Counted from the first letter of the stretch, positions 18,786-28,376 are shown. The stretch: 64,000 bases of DNA from Corynebacterium sp. 21KM1197 (GCF_033783015.1 NZ_CP123907.1:1302001-1366000); one strand, 5' to 3'. The notes: generated from the letters alone by a model not told the origin. Numbers and translations: made by a program.

Positions 18786-18907
18786 ACGCCCTACCCTACG
18801 GCCTCGCCTCTACCATCGCTTATCGACGCCCCGGTGCCCACACCGATCCGGTAATCCGCACGGCACCGAGGCAGCGGACCCAGGGCCATGACGTAGGATG
18901 GGAAGCC

Positions 18908-19393
18908 GTGACTGACTCCGCTTCCCCCGCACGCACTGTTCTCTACCGGGAACGCCAGTGGGTGCCGCTTTATTGGTGGCTCCTCGCGTTCGGCTTAGTG
19001 GCGCTCTTGACCGCCCAGTTAGCGCATAATCGCTCCACCGTGTGGCTGGTGGCCCCCGCGATTATCCTTTCCCTTCTGGCGGTGTGGCTGCTGCTGTGGC
19101 TCTCCTCCACGGTGGTTCAGGTGGAGCGGGATTCCCAGGGAGTGCGCTGGCTACTCGCGGGCGGGGCGATCCTGCCCCAGCACGCGGTGGATCGCAGCCT
19201 CGCGGTGCCCGCCACCGCCAAGCGCAACGCGATGGGGCATCAACTTGACCCGGCGGCCTTTGTGGTCTCCCACGGGTGGGTGCCGGAGATGGTGATGATC
19301 GTGCTGGACGACCCCGAGGACCCCACACCCTATTGGCTCATCGGCTCCAAGAACCCCGAGGCCCTACTGGCGGCCTTTACCCAGGGTAAGTAA
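18908..19393 (+). CDS. DUF3093 membrane protein
   Basis: 161 residues from a GTG. Two adjacent membrane helices near the N-terminus (VPLYWWLLAFGLVALLTAQL and the segment ending LLLWLSS) are followed by a soluble domain with HAVDRSLAVPATAKRNAMGHQLDPAAF and PYWLIGSKNPEALLAAF. Function unknown; the same neighbour pair with dut occurs in mycobacteria (Rv2698). An intergenic copy of the 11-base word lies in the divergent spacer at 18818. Confidence 0.86.
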   Translation: MTDSASPARTVLYRERQWVPLYWWLLAFGLVALLTAQLAHNRSTVWLVAPAIILSLLAVWLLLWLSSTVVQVERDSQGVRWLLAGGAILPQHAVDRSLAVPATAKRNAMGHQLDPAAFVVSHGWVPEMVMIVLDDPEDPTPYWLIGSKNPEALLAAFTQGK

Positions 19394-19415
19394 TTCCGCC
19401 TACCCCACCGCGCCC

Positions 19416-20029
19416 GTGGCGGCATACGCGCGCCGAGCCCAGGAATATATCGAGGCCATGGGCCACATTGAGGCCACCGCCACCCCTGATCGTGATTTCC
19501 TTTCCCAGTGGGCCGCGCAGGTTCCCGGCCCCCTCATTGACCTGGGCTGCGGCCCTGGACACTGGACGGCGTTCCTCCAGAGCCTGGATCCCCGGCGCCC
19601 GGTGCGGGGAATAGATCCCGTGCCGGAGTTCATCGCTCATGCCCGCCACGCCTATCCGGGGATTGACTATTCCCAGGGAGATCTTTCCTCCCTGGGAACT
19701 CCCCCTGCGGCGGGCGTAGTGACCTGGTACAGCCTCATTCATCTTGACCCCTCCCTGCTCGCCTCCGCCTTTTCCACTCTTTTAACGCGCTGATCCCGGG
19801 TGGCTCGGTGGCCCTGGGCTTCTTCGAGGGCCCACGCATGGTTTCCTTCCCCCACGCCATTTCCTCCGCCTGGTGGTGGCCGCTCCCCGAGGTCACCGCC
19901 TTGCTCGCCTCCGCTGGCTTCCGAGTGGAGCACACCGAGCGACGGCAGGATTCCGGTGCCCGTCCTCATGCCGCGCTCATCGCCCGCAGGCCAGGCAGCG
20001 CCATTCACTCCAGTGAAAATAGCCTGTAG
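19416..20029 (+). pseudogene. SAM-dependent methyltransferase, interrupted by a frameshift
   Basis: The first frame (19416-19793, GTG start) encodes an N-terminal methyltransferase half with the SAM motif LIDLGCGPGHWTAFLQ, then VRGIDPVPEFIAHAR and VVTWYSLIHLDP, and stops in LLTR. The second frame (through to the stop at 20027-20029) continues naturally as ALIPGGSVALGFFEGPRM and ends ARPHAALIAR. The join is at a CTTTTAACG run near 19780-19790: one extra T would restore a single ~203-residue protein. It may be a real inactivating deletion, a sequencing error in a homopolymer, or a translational slip. The SdpI-like gene follows 2 bases later. Confidence 0.75.
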
Positions 20030-20031
20030 GC

Positions 20032-20469
20032 ATGGATCTCCTCGCCGCGCTCTCCCCGCTCCTCGGCGTCCTCACGCTCATCACCGTACTCCGGGCAACG
20101 TGCTCGGCCATCGAGCGCGGCGACCTGCCCCGCCAATCGCTCGTGGGGTTGCGCACCAGGGCCACGCAGGCCTCCGATGAGGCCTGGGAGGCAGGCCACC
20201 GGGCGGCGCTTCCCGCCCTCCGCGCCTCCATCGCCAGCGGGTACGTCACACTCGCCCTATCTGCCGTGGGCGCGGTGTTCTTCCTCACCGTAGGCCAGAA
20301 TCTTTCCCCCAATTATCTTCTCATCGTCACCCTGAGCGGCCTATTCGTTCCCGCCGTGGTGCTCATGCGCGCGGCCCGCGTGGCCGATCGAGCAGCGCGG
20401 AAAATCATCAATCATCACCGCCCCGATTCCCCCTCGCTCTTCCCCGAGCCCCCTTCTTCACGCTCTTAG
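20032..20469 (+). CDS. SdpI/YhfL-family membrane protein
   Basis: 145 residues with an N-terminal helix (LLAALSPLLGVLTLITVL), the family signature LVGLRTRATQASDEAWEAGHRAALPAL (compare the SdpI GIRT...SDEAW...HR pattern) and two more helices. In Bacillus SdpI gives immunity to a secreted toxin and signals to a regulator; the role of short actinobacterial relatives is unknown. Its stop codon overlaps that of the convergent DUF4193 gene by 4 bases. Confidence 0.72.
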   Translation: MDLLAALSPLLGVLTLITVLRATCSAIERGDLPRQSLVGLRTRATQASDEAWEAGHRAALPALRASIASGYVTLALSAVGAVFFLTVGQNLSPNYLLIVTLSGLFVPAVVLMRAARVADRAARKIINHHRPDSPSLFPEPPSSRS

Positions 20470-20759
20470 GCGCAGTCCTGGCAAATGATGGAGCCATCAT
20501 CCTCCACGTGGGAGATGCGGTTCTTGCGCTGCACCAGGAAGCAACTAGAACAGGTGAACTCATCGGACTGGCGCGGAACCACGGTCACGTTGAGTTCCTC
20601 GCCGCTGAGGTCCATCGTGGGCGGCTCGAAGGAGTCGATGATCTCTCCGTCCTCGTTCATAGAGGAGTTCTCCGCCTCTGCGGCCTTGATTCCCTCCAGG
20701 GAATCGGTCTCAAGATCATCTTCGGCCCTGCGTCGCGGGGCATCATAATCGGTTGCCAT
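20466..20759 (-). CDS. DUF4193 zinc-ribbon-like small protein
   Basis: 97 residues beginning MATDYDAPRRRAEDD. The middle is acidic (EELNVTVVPRQSDEF) and the C-terminus has two CXXC pairs (CSSC and CQDC), forming a probable zinc ribbon. Homologues occur across Actinomycetota in this position (Rv2699c) and often rank among abundant small proteins; the function is unknown. The 192-base spacer to suhB (20760-20951) shows no gene. Confidence 0.88.
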   Translation of the reverse strand: MATDYDAPRRRAEDDLETDSLEGIKAAEAENSSMNEDGEIIDSFEPPTMDLSGEELNVTVVPRQSDEFTCSSCFLVQRKNRISHVEDDGSIICQDCA

Positions 20760-20951
20760 GCGGTTCACCTCTGGCGTCGTCGTTGTGCCACGCCAGTTCG
20801 CCCCTGCCCGCGCACAGCGTGGAGGCGGAAAACTCCCGCACACACCCGCGCATCAAAGCGGCCAAACTGGCATTGTGTTCTTGGAGGCGCATATTAAACC
20901 ACGCAACAAGCCCTGTCATATCCGCAGGTAAAAGAGGATTTCCCGTGGTGC

Positions 20952-21791
20952 CTACGCGCTCAGGCGCACACCGGCCCCGGAGGCGTCGAGAAGCCCCCTG
21001 ATCTCCGCCGCGATTCCGGGCGCTGCAGCCAGCGTGCGGTGGAACTCCTCCCCCGGCACGGAAAGCGCCGGGGCCTCCACCACCGCGCCCGCTTCCTGCG
21101 CGATGAGTGAGCCCGCCGCGTAATCCCAGCAGTGGATGCCGTGTTCGTAATAGGCATCCAGGTGTCCCTCGGCTACCGCGCAGAGTTCCAGTGCCGCAGA
21201 GCCCAGGCAACGAATATCGCGCACTCGCGGCAGGATGGTGCCGAGCGCCGTGGCCTGCTGCTCACGGCGCGGGGCGTGATAGGAAAATCCCGTGGCCACC
21301 AGCGCCCGTGCCGCCTCCGAGGCACCGGAGACGCGCAATTCCTCCTCCCCATCGCCCCGCAGCACCAGCGCCCCCTGCCCCCGCGCCGCATGATAAAGGG
21401 AACCATCGGCCACGTTGATCACCGCCCCGGCCACCACCTGGCCGTCGATAGCCGCCGCAAGGGAAACCGCATAGCGCGGGATGCCGTAGAGGAAGTTCAC
21501 GGTGCCGTCGATGGGATCGATGATCCAGGAAACCCCGGTGGTGGAGCGCTGCGCGGAACCCTCCTCCGCGATGATGCCGTCACCCGGCCGCCGCTCCGCG
21601 ATTCGATCCACCAGGAGTTCCTCCGCCATCGTGTCCACCACGGTCACCGGGTCCACGGCGGAACTCTTGGTCAGGGTATAGGGGCGCAGATCACCCAATT
21701 CCGCTTTCCGCTCCCTGATGGCGCTGGCGGCCTCGCTCACCCACCCCTGAGCGAGGTTACGCAGCGAGGCCAATTCCTGTTGATCCATCAT
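20952..21791 (-). CDS. suhB: Inositol monophosphatase family protein
   Basis: 279 residues from the first ATG of MMDQQE; an ATG three codons upstream is possible. Magnesium-dependent phosphatase with the metal motifs IIAEEGSA (EE), WIIDPIDGTVNFLYG (DPIDGT) and the C-terminal HCWDYAAGSLIAQEAGA. Likely dephosphorylates inositol-1-phosphate for phosphatidylinositol and mycothiol synthesis, or a related sugar phosphate. Diverges from ppgK with only 36 bases between starts. Confidence 0.92.
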   Translation of the reverse strand: MMDQQELASLRNLAQGWVSEAASAIRERKAELGDLRPYTLTKSSAVDPVTVVDTMAEELLVDRIAERRPGDGIIAEEGSAQRSTTGVSWIIDPIDGTVNFLYGIPRYAVSLAAAIDGQVVAGAVINVADGSLYHAARGQGALVLRGDGEEELRVSGASEAARALVATGFSYHAPRREQQATALGTILPRVRDIRCLGSAALELCAVAEGHLDAYYEHGIHCWDYAAGSLIAQEAGAVVEAPALSVPGEEFHRTLAAAPGIAAEIRGLLDASGAGVRLSA

Positions 21792-21827
21792 GCACACCAT
21801 TGTGCCGCTTTTGTACACTGCAATGCT
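21792..21827. promoter_or_regulatory. Overlapping divergent promoters of suhB and ppgK
   Basis: Only 36 bases separate the two start codons. TACACT (21814-21819) is a good -10 box for ppgK and TACAAA on the other strand (near 21811-21816) for suhB; both sit so close to the start codons that the mRNAs would be leaderless or nearly so. No ribosome site is seen for either gene. The promoters overlap, so transcription of the two genes may compete. Confidence 0.55.
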
Positions 21828-22580
21828 ATGAGCAGCATCGGTTTTGGCATTGACGTGGGCGGTTCCGGGGTCAAGGGGGCCCGCGTGAATTTGGATAGCG
21901 GCGAGTTCGCCTCCGAGCGCATCAAGATCCTCACCCCGCAGCCCGCCACGCCCGAGGCGGTGGCCAAGGTGGCCGCGAAGATCGTCGAGCAGGCCGAGTG
22001 GACGGGCCCGGTGGGGGTGACCGTGCCGGGCATCGTGCGCAATCAGGTGGTGGAAAGCGCCGCCAATATTGATTCCTCCTGGGTGGGCACCAACGCCCAG
22101 GAGCTTTTCTCCCGCCACTTGGGCGGGCGAGCCGTGACCGTGCTCAATGACGCCGACGCCGCCGGCCTCGCCGAGGTCACCTACGGTATCCCCGAGGCCG
22201 CTACCGGGCCCGTCATCTTCCTCACCCTGGGCACGGGGATCGGTTCCGCCATACTTATCGACGGCCACCTTTACCCCAACAGCGAACTAGGGCACCTGGA
22301 AGTGGACGGCAAGGAGGCCGAGCACCGTGCCTCCTCCGCAGTGAAGGAACGCAAGGATCTGAGTTATAAGCAATGGGCCAAGCGGGTGGACAAGGTGCTG
22401 CACGCCTACGAGGCGCTGTTTTCCCCCTCCCTGTTCATCGTGGGTGGGGGTATCTCCCGCAAGTCCGAGAAATGGATTCCGCTCCTTACCTGCCGCACGG
22501 AGGTGGTTCCCGCCCGTCTGCTCAATACCGCGGGTATCGTGGGGGCGGCCATGGCCGTGGAGCGGGTATCCACCCCGTAG
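21828..22580 (+). CDS. ppgK: Polyphosphate glucokinase
   Basis: 250 residues of the ROK type. Phosphorylates glucose using polyphosphate or ATP. The phosphate motif GFGIDVGGSGVKGARV, the catalytic LNDADAAGLAEV, the glycine-rich FLTLGTGIGSAIL, NSELGHLEVDGKEAEH (substrate site) and VGGGISRKSEKW are intact. Rv2702 is the positional counterpart, directly before sigA. In a PTS-containing actinobacterium it provides the non-PTS route for intracellular glucose. Confidence 0.96.
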   Translation: MSSIGFGIDVGGSGVKGARVNLDSGEFASERIKILTPQPATPEAVAKVAAKIVEQAEWTGPVGVTVPGIVRNQVVESAANIDSSWVGTNAQELFSRHLGGRAVTVLNDADAAGLAEVTYGIPEAATGPVIFLTLGTGIGSAILIDGHLYPNSELGHLEVDGKEAEHRASSAVKERKDLSYKQWAKRVDKVLHAYEALFSPSLFIVGGGISRKSEKWIPLLTCRTEVVPARLLNTAGIVGAAMAVERVSTP

Positions 22581-22740
22581 CGCATTACCTGCTACACTGT
22601 GCGGTTGTCTATCGTGGCCCGGTGTTGTAAATAGGGCCGCGCACCCAGTACAGCGAGGGCATACGGAATCCATGCCGGGCCCCTCGCGGGTATCATCCTT
22701 GGATGGTTGAGGAAGCATTAAGCAAGTCGAAAGGGCGTAC

Positions 22741-24351
22741 GTGGTAGCCACCACTACTTCAGGAAACTCCGGTGCGGGAGAAAACGAGGCTCATCAGCCC
22801 GTATCCTCCGCCGCTACCGCGAAAAAGACTGCAAAAAAGACCGCGCGTAAAGCTGCCCGCAAGGCCGCTCCCCGCAAAGCAGTAGCCGCCACCCCGGAGG
22901 CCTCCGTGGCTCCGGCGACGCCGGAGAAGTCCCCCGCCGCCACCACCGCGAGCGCTGCGGATTCCGCCGAGGCCACCGAGGCGGCCGCCGCCCCGGTGAA
23001 GAAGGCCACCAAAAAGACGGCGAAGAAAACGGCCAAAAAGACCGCGCGCAAGGCCACCAAGAGCACCGCGAAAAAGACCGCCAAGAAAACCACGCGCAAG
23101 ACCGCCGCTAAGAAGAGCACGTCCCGCGCCAAGAAGGTCAAGGAAGAAGCCCCCGCTCCCGTGGAGGAGGATGAGACTCTCACTGAAGAGGAACTCACCC
23201 CCCAGGACGAGGATCAGGACTTTGACCCCGCCCTCGACGATGAGGACGAGGACTTCGCGGACGTCGATGACGTAGACGACGTGGAGGATACCGACGTCTC
23301 CGAGGAGGGCGAGGAGTCCACGGACGAGGAGGAAGAGGACGAGGGTTCCTCCGTCTGGGACGAGGACGAATCCGCCGCCCTGCGTCAGGCCCGCAAGGAC
23401 GCCGAACTCACGGCCTCCGCTGACTCCGTGCGCGCCTATCTCAAGCAGATCGGCAAGGTCGCCCTGCTCAACGCCGAGCAGGAGGTTTCCCTGGCCAAGC
23501 GGATCGAGGCGGGCCTATACGCCACCTACCGCATGGAACAGATGGACGAGGCCTTTGCCGCCGGAGATAAAGACGCCAAACTCACCCCCGCCGTCAAGCG
23601 CGACCTGCGCTCCATCGCCCGCGATGGCCGCAAGGCCAAGAACCACCTGCTGGAGGCCAACCTGCGCCTGGTGGTCTCCCTGGCCAAGCGCTACACCGGG
23701 CGCGGCATGGCCTTCCTCGACCTCATCCAGGAGGGTAACCTCGGCCTGATCCGCGCGGTGGAGAAGTTCGATTACACCAAGGGCTATAAGTTCTCCACGT
23801 ATGCCACCTGGTGGATCCGCCAGGCCATCACCCGCGCCATGGCCGATCAAGCCCGCACCATTCGTATCCCGGTGCACATGGTGGAGGTCATTAACAAGCT
23901 CGGACGCATCCAGCGCGAGTTGTTGCAGGATCTGGGCCGCGAGCCCACCCCGCAGGAACTGGCCAAGGAAATGGACATCACCGAGGAAAAGGTGCTGGAA
24001 ATCCAACAGTACGCCCGCGAGCCCATCTCCCTGGATCAGACCATCGGTGATGAGGGCGATAGCCAGTTGGGTGACTTCATCGAGGACTCCGAGGCCGTGA
24101 TCGCCGTCGATGCCGTCTCCTTCACCCTGCTTCAGGATCAGCTCCAGGACGTGCTGCACACCCTCTCCGACCGCGAGGCCGGCGTGGTCAAGCTGCGCTT
24201 TGGGCTTACCGACGGCATGCCGCGCACTTTAGACGAGATCGGCCAGGTGTACGGGGTGACCCGGGAGCGCATCCGCCAGATCGAGTCCAAGACCATGTCC
24301 AAGTTGCGTCACCCCTCGCGCTCCCAGGTGCTGCGCGATTACCTGGACTGA
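22741..24351 (+). CDS. sigA: Primary RNA polymerase sigma factor
   Basis: 536 residues from the GTG at 22741. Residues ~15-135 are a Lys/Ala-rich repeat tract ([16 protein letters not shown]) resembling histone H1 tails, followed by a highly acidic stretch to ~210. The conserved sigma-70 core starts at [20 protein letters not shown]: region 1.2, region 2 with [27 protein letters not shown] and [16 protein letters not shown], region 3, and region 4 with [25 protein letters not shown]. The 160-base upstream spacer holds possible -10 boxes (TACACT near 22592; TATCAT near 22690) but no other feature. Confidence 0.97.
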   Translation: MVATTTSGNSGAGENEAHQPVSSAATAKKTAKKTARKAARKAAPRKAVAATPEASVAPATPEKSPAATTASAADSAEATEAAAAPVKKATKKTAKKTAKKTARKATKSTAKKTAKKTTRKTAAKKSTSRAKKVKEEAPAPVEEDETLTEEELTPQDEDQDFDPALDDEDEDFADVDDVDDVEDTDVSEEGEESTDEEEEDEGSSVWDEDESAALRQARKDAELTASADSVRAYLKQIGKVALLNAEQEVSLAKRIEAGLYATYRMEQMDEAFAAGDKDAKLTPAVKRDLRSIARDGRKAKNHLLEANLRLVVSLAKRYTGRGMAFLDLIQEGNLGLIRAVEKFDYTKGYKFSTYATWWIRQAITRAMADQARTIRIPVHMVEVINKLGRIQRELLQDLGREPTPQELAKEMDITEEKVLEIQQYAREPISLDQTIGDEGDSQLGDFIEDSEAVIAVDAVSFTLLQDQLQDVLHTLSDREAGVVKLRFGLTDGMPRTLDEIGQVYGVTRERIRQIESKTMSKLRHPSRSQVLRDYLD

Positions 24352-24383
24352 GGCTTTCTAGGCTTTCTTTTCCGAGACGCAGT

Positions 24384-24435
24384 AAAAGGGCTCCCGCCGC
24401 ACCGAGAACTTCTCCGATGTGACGGGAGCCCTTTT
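24384..24435. terminator. Strong bidirectional terminator after sigA
   Basis: AAAAGGGCTCCCG (24384-24396) pairs perfectly with 24423-24435, a 13-bp stem ending in T/A runs on both sides with a 26-base loop. It lies between the convergent sigA and DUF4190 genes and should stop both. Confidence 0.9.
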
Positions 24436-24451
24436 GCGGGCGACGTGGCTT

Positions 24452-25255
24452 TTAATTTCCGCCGCTGATCGCTCTGTCGATAACCTCCGCCACGCACTGA
24501 TCGCGTTCATCGGAGCCCTCTGGGTACTGGTTACCACAGGCAACAATATCCGGGCTATAACGCTGGAACAGCACCAACATCACGATGCCGAATACCACGC
24601 TGATGATGAACACCACTACGGACATCACCAGGCCCGCCACGGATACGCCCATGCGGCGCCCCTCCGTGGTGTTCTTCTTAGCCTTGCGCACGGCCAACAC
24701 GCCCACGATGATGCCCGCCAGGCTCACCAAGAGGGGCGGCACAACAAAGATCAGCAAGAGAAGCAACGCGACCACGGAAGCAATACCCAGTCCCAGCGAC
24801 CACCCGGCCAGGGGGTTACGCTCCACGGCTGCGGCCGTCCAGCCCTCGTCCGGCTCCGTGGAGGAGTGCGGCACCTGCACCAGGGCGGGGTTGTTCGCCT
24901 CCTCCCCCGGCTTCGCTCCGGCTGCGGGCTTGGCAGCCTTAACCTCGGTCTTAGCGGCGGACTTCTGCGCGGCCGCTTTCTCCGCCGCGGCCTTTTCCTC
25001 GGGGGTGGGAATCCTCGGGGCCTTTTCCACCGCCGTCTTGCCCTCGGCGGCGGCCTGCTCCAGGCCGGGCCACGCGGCCGGGGCGGCCTGCTTCTTCTTA
25101 TCGCCGGGCTTCCGGCCATCAGCGGCATCACCCATCGGCACGGCGATCAAGGGTGCCGAATCATCCCCGGACTTTGTGGCCGGGGTGGCCGGGGCCTCCG
25201 GCTTCTCAGGGTTCTCCGGCTTCTTGGCGTAGGGGTTCTTCCCCGAGGAGGTCAT
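24452..25255 (-). CDS. DUF4190-type membrane protein with long Ala/Pro/Lys N-terminus
   Basis: 267 residues. The first ~145 residues are low-complexity (KKPENPEKPEAPATPAT, EKAAAEKAAAQKSAAK), then two or three hydrophobic segments with the DUF4190 pattern NPLAGWSLGLGIASVVALL, SLAGIIVGVLAVRKAKK and MGVSVAGLVMSVVVFIISV. The short outside end has two cysteines (VACGN, DQCVAE) that could pair. The charged N-terminus probably stays in the cytoplasm. Good AAAGGA site. Function unknown. Confidence 0.82.
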   Translation of the reverse strand: MTSSGKNPYAKKPENPEKPEAPATPATKSGDDSAPLIAVPMGDAADGRKPGDKKKQAAPAAWPGLEQAAAEGKTAVEKAPRIPTPEEKAAAEKAAAQKSAAKTEVKAAKPAAGAKPGEEANNPALVQVPHSSTEPDEGWTAAAVERNPLAGWSLGLGIASVVALLLLLIFVVPPLLVSLAGIIVGVLAVRKAKKNTTEGRRMGVSVAGLVMSVVVFIISVVFGIVMLVLFQRYSPDIVACGNQYPEGSDERDQCVAEVIDRAISGGN

Positions 25256-25318
25256 CTACGTAATCCTTTCGCAGGCTATCCGTATTTATATGGAAAGACC
25301 TTAACACTCCCGTGGTAC

Positions 25319-26557
25319 TTACTCACCACGTCCGGGCTCCGGCTGCCACTGCTTCTGCAAGCCCTCCTTGCCATAGCTCAGCCTCCGGTGCAGGGACTCC
25401 AGGGGGCCGGGCTTCCCGGCGCGCTCCAGGGCCACGGCGGCGAGCAGCGTGAGCAGCCATACCCCCACCGCGATGAGAGATTTCCCGGCCGCACCCATGC
25501 CCTCCGCGAGGTGGAGGGTAAAGGGCAAAACGAGGGGGAAGAACAACACGGATTGCGCCACGTAGCCGGACATGGAGCGCTTGCCCAGCGCCACGAGGGC
25601 GTACATCATGGGGTTCATGGTGCCGTCCTGGTTCATGCGGCGCTGCGCGGGCTGGACGAGCAGCGCGATGGCCGCCACCAGACCGGGGCCGGTGAGGTAT
25701 CCGGCGGCCTGGTTCAGGGCGTAGAGCAGCGGTGCCCAGGAGGCGGGCAGCACGCCGATCTCCGCCAACCCCCAGGGCAGGCCCACGAGGAGGATGAAAG
25801 CCACGGCGATCCCGGCCCAGATGGTGAGCCCGCGGCGGTGTGCGGGGACGTCGTGCAGCATGAGCATGCGGGCCATGAGCAGGCCGACGATCATGGGCGG
25901 GAGAAGGGAGATAAGAAGGAGCGGGCTGGCAAAGAGCATTCCCAGTAGCATGGCCGCACCGTAGCCGAGGTAGCCCAGGTAGGTGCTAGCCGCCTCCATG
26001 AGGGGTGTTCCGGCCATATTCAGGAGGAAGGTGACGATCGCCCCCACGATCCACAGTCCCCCGGCTATCCATTTGAGGTGCTTGTTCCCCACCGCGATGA
26101 GCCCGGCCAGCACCAGGCCGCAGAGTCCATAGGTAAACATGATGTCTCCGAAGAAGAGGAACACCATGTGAATGGCCCCAAAGAACATCAACCAACCGTA
26201 GCGGCGCAGAAGCACCGCCTGGGCCTTGGGGCGCGGATAGCCACGCCGCAGTAGGCTGAGCGAGATCATGCCCACGCCGAATCCCAGCAGGGTAGCAAAC
26301 ATCGGTAGGCCGCGCACGTGCACGAACATCGCCCCAAAGACCACCACGATCTTGTCCAGCAGGGAATCCTCGCGCACTCCGCCGATGCTTTGCGCCATCA
26401 TGCCCTCCTGCGCGGGTGCCCAGGCGGTCACCACATTGGCCAGGGCGATGAAGAGGAGCATGAGCCCGCGAGCGACGTCGGGGGCGATGAATCTGGTGGG
26501 CACCGCGTGGGTATTTCTGTGCTGGGTGGGTGGAGCGGGTGGATTCGGCTGCGTCAT
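25319..26557 (-). CDS. DUF418 polytopic membrane protein
   Basis: 412 residues from the ATG at 26557 behind AAAGGACACC. About ten membrane helices begin at DVARGLMLLFIALANVV (the usual DUF418 opening); the C-terminal DUF418 domain includes YALVALGKRSMSGYVAQSVLFFPLVL. Members are putative transport or acyl-transfer related membrane proteins (YeiB/YxaH type), with no proven activity. An apparently longer frame upstream only reads antisense of the helicase gene and is discarded. Confidence 0.88.
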   Translation of the reverse strand: MTQPNPPAPPTQHRNTHAVPTRFIAPDVARGLMLLFIALANVVTAWAPAQEGMMAQSIGGVREDSLLDKIVVVFGAMFVHVRGLPMFATLLGFGVGMISLSLLRRGYPRPKAQAVLLRRYGWLMFFGAIHMVFLFFGDIMFTYGLCGLVLAGLIAVGNKHLKWIAGGLWIVGAIVTFLLNMAGTPLMEAASTYLGYLGYGAAMLLGMLFASPLLLISLLPPMIVGLLMARMLMLHDVPAHRRGLTIWAGIAVAFILLVGLPWGLAEIGVLPASWAPLLYALNQAAGYLTGPGLVAAIALLVQPAQRRMNQDGTMNPMMYALVALGKRSMSGYVAQSVLFFPLVLPFTLHLAEGMGAAGKSLIAVGVWLLTLLAAVALERAGKPGPLESLHRRLSYGKEGLQKQWQPEPGRGE

Positions 26558-26654
26558 GGTGTCCTTTCTTCCCCTCGGGTGGGGGCGCTCGCGGGGCGGA
26601 TAGTCCCCCAATATAACGCCCCTGCGCCCCCGTTCTCCCCCGAAGCCACCGCCT

Positions 26655-28376
26655 TTACCACTTGCGCAGGTAGGCGATCCGATCGCGCAGTTGCTCCGCC
26701 GAGCACATCGCCGTGGGCGGCCCGCCGCATACCCGGCGCGCCTCGTTGTGGATCGAGCCGTGTGGCCTGCCGGTGCGCGCCGCCGTGATGGACACGATCG
26801 CGTTGAGTTCCTTACGCAGCGTGGGGAGTTCCTCGCTGGCCACCCTGTCCCGGGCGGCCTGCGCCCCGGCGGAGGCCTGCGCCTGGGCCTGGCGTTCCTT
26901 TTCCCGCTCGGCCTCGGCGCTGCGGGCGTCCAGTTGCTCCTTTTCCCGCTTGCGCAGCAGGGCGCGCATTTGCTCGGCGTCGAGCAGCCCCGGCAGTCCC
27001 AGGTAGTCCGCCTCCTCCTCGGAGCCGCTAAGCGCCCCGGTGCCGTAGGTGGAGCCGTCGTAGATGAGGGATTGCAGTTCCGCCTCGGCACCGAGGGATT
27101 GGTAACTGCGGTCGAGGTCGGGCTCGGTCTTTTCCTTGTTGGCCTCCGCCAGGAGGTCATCATCGAGGCCATCGGAGGGACGATCGGGCTTGCCCAGCAC
27201 GTGATCGCGGGACTTTTCCAGCTTGGAGGCCAGGTCGAGCAGCACGGGAACCGAGGGCAGGAACACCGAGGCCGTCTCGCCCGGGATACGCGAGCGCACG
27301 AAGCGCCCAATGGCCTGAGCGAAGAACAACGGCGTGGAGGCGGAGGTGGCGTACACCCCCACCGCCAGGCGCGGCACGTCCACGCCCTCGGAGACCATGC
27401 GCACGGCCACCATCCATTCGTCGGTGGAGGCGGAAAACTCCGCGATCCGCTCGGAGGCCCCGGCCTCGTCGGAAAGCACCACCGTCACCGGGGTGCGGGA
27501 GATTCTTTCCAGGATCTTGGCGTAGGCGCGGGCGGTCTTGGTGTCGGAGGCGATCACCAGTCCCCCGGCGTCCGGCATGTTCTGCCGCAGTTGGAGCAGG
27601 CGGGTGTGCGCGGCGGAGAGCACCGCCGGTATCCACTCGCCCTTGGGGTCGAGCGCGGTGCGCCAGGCGCGCGCGGTCTGCTCGGCGTTGAGGGGTTCGC
27701 CCAGGCGGGCGGCGTATTCCTCGCCCGCGCTATCGCGCCAGCGGGCCTCGCCGGAGTAGGCCAGAAAGACCACGGGGCGCACCACGCCGTCGGCAAGCGC
27801 GTCGGAATAGGCGTAGGTGTGGTCGGCCTGGCTCACCAGGTGCCCCTCGCCGTCCTCCACGTAGCGCACAAAGGGAATGGCGGAATCGTCCGAGCGGAAG
27901 GGGGTACCCGTGAGCGCCAGGCGGTGCGTGGCGTCGGCATAGGCCTCGCGGATACCGTCGCCCCAGCTCTTGGCGTCGCCGCCGTGGTGGATCTCGTCGA
28001 GGATCACCAGGGTGCGCCGCGCGGTGGACACGGAATAATGCTTAAACGGGTGCAGCGCCACCTGGGCGTAGGTGACCACGATGCCGTCGTGGGCGGCATT
28101 GACGGCATCGGAGTTGCGGAAGTTCGGATCCAGCGAGATCCCCACGCGCGCGGCGGCGCTGGCCCACTGAACCTTGAGGTGCTCGGTGGGCACCACCACG
28201 ATCACGCGGTCCACGGTGCGGTTATCTAACAGTTCGGTGGCCACGCGCAGGGCAAAGGTGGTTTTACCCGCGCCGGGGGTGGCCACCGCGAGGAAGTCCT
28301 TGGGCTTTTTTACCAGGTAGGCGGTCAGCGCCTTGCGCTGCCACTCGCGGAGTTGCCCCTTAACGCGCCCCGTCAC
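26655..28376 (-). CDS. DEAD/DEAH-box superfamily 2 helicase
   Basis: 573 residues from the GTG at 28376, which overlaps the DUF3039 stop as GTGA. Walker A is VATPGAGKTTFA, Walker B DEIH (VILDEIHHGG), motif III LTGTPFRSD, and motif VI QAIGRFVRSR. The C-terminal ~170 residues are a Glu/Ala/Arg-rich coiled segment and a small conserved end (RTGRPHGSIHNEARRVCGG). Such proteins are core genes in Actinomycetota beside DUF3039; the nucleic-acid substrate is unknown. A copy of the 11-base word lies in the gene at 27788. Confidence 0.9.
   Translation of the reverse strand: MTGRVKGQLREWQRKALTAYLVKKPKDFLAVATPGAGKTTFALRVATELLDNRTVDRVIVVVPTEHLKVQWASAAARVGISLDPNFRNSDAVNAAHDGIVVTYAQVALHPFKHYSVSTARRTLVILDEIHHGGDAKSWGDGIREAYADATHRLALTGTPFRSDDSAIPFVRYVEDGEGHLVSQADHTYAYSDALADGVVRPVVFLAYSGEARWRDSAGEEYAARLGEPLNAEQTARAWRTALDPKGEWIPAVLSAAHTRLLQLRQNMPDAGGLVIASDTKTARAYAKILERISRTPVTVVLSDEAGASERIAEFSASTDEWMVAVRMVSEGVDVPRLAVGVYATSASTPLFFAQAIGRFVRSRIPGETASVFLPSVPVLLDLASKLEKSRDHVLGKPDRPSDGLDDDLLAEANKEKTEPDLDRSYQSLGAEAELQSLIYDGSTYGTGALSGSEEEADYLGLPGLLDAEQMRALLRKREKEQLDARSAEAEREKERQAQAQASAGAQAARDRVASEELPTLRKELNAIVSITAARTGRPHGSIHNEARRVCGGPPTAMCSAEQLRDRIAYLRKW

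Noticed and set aside
26558..27310. N-terminal extension of the DUF418 frame into the helicase gene
   Set aside because: It is a second frame of the helicase on the same strand; the ATG at 26557 has a proper ribosome site and begins the DUF418 pattern.
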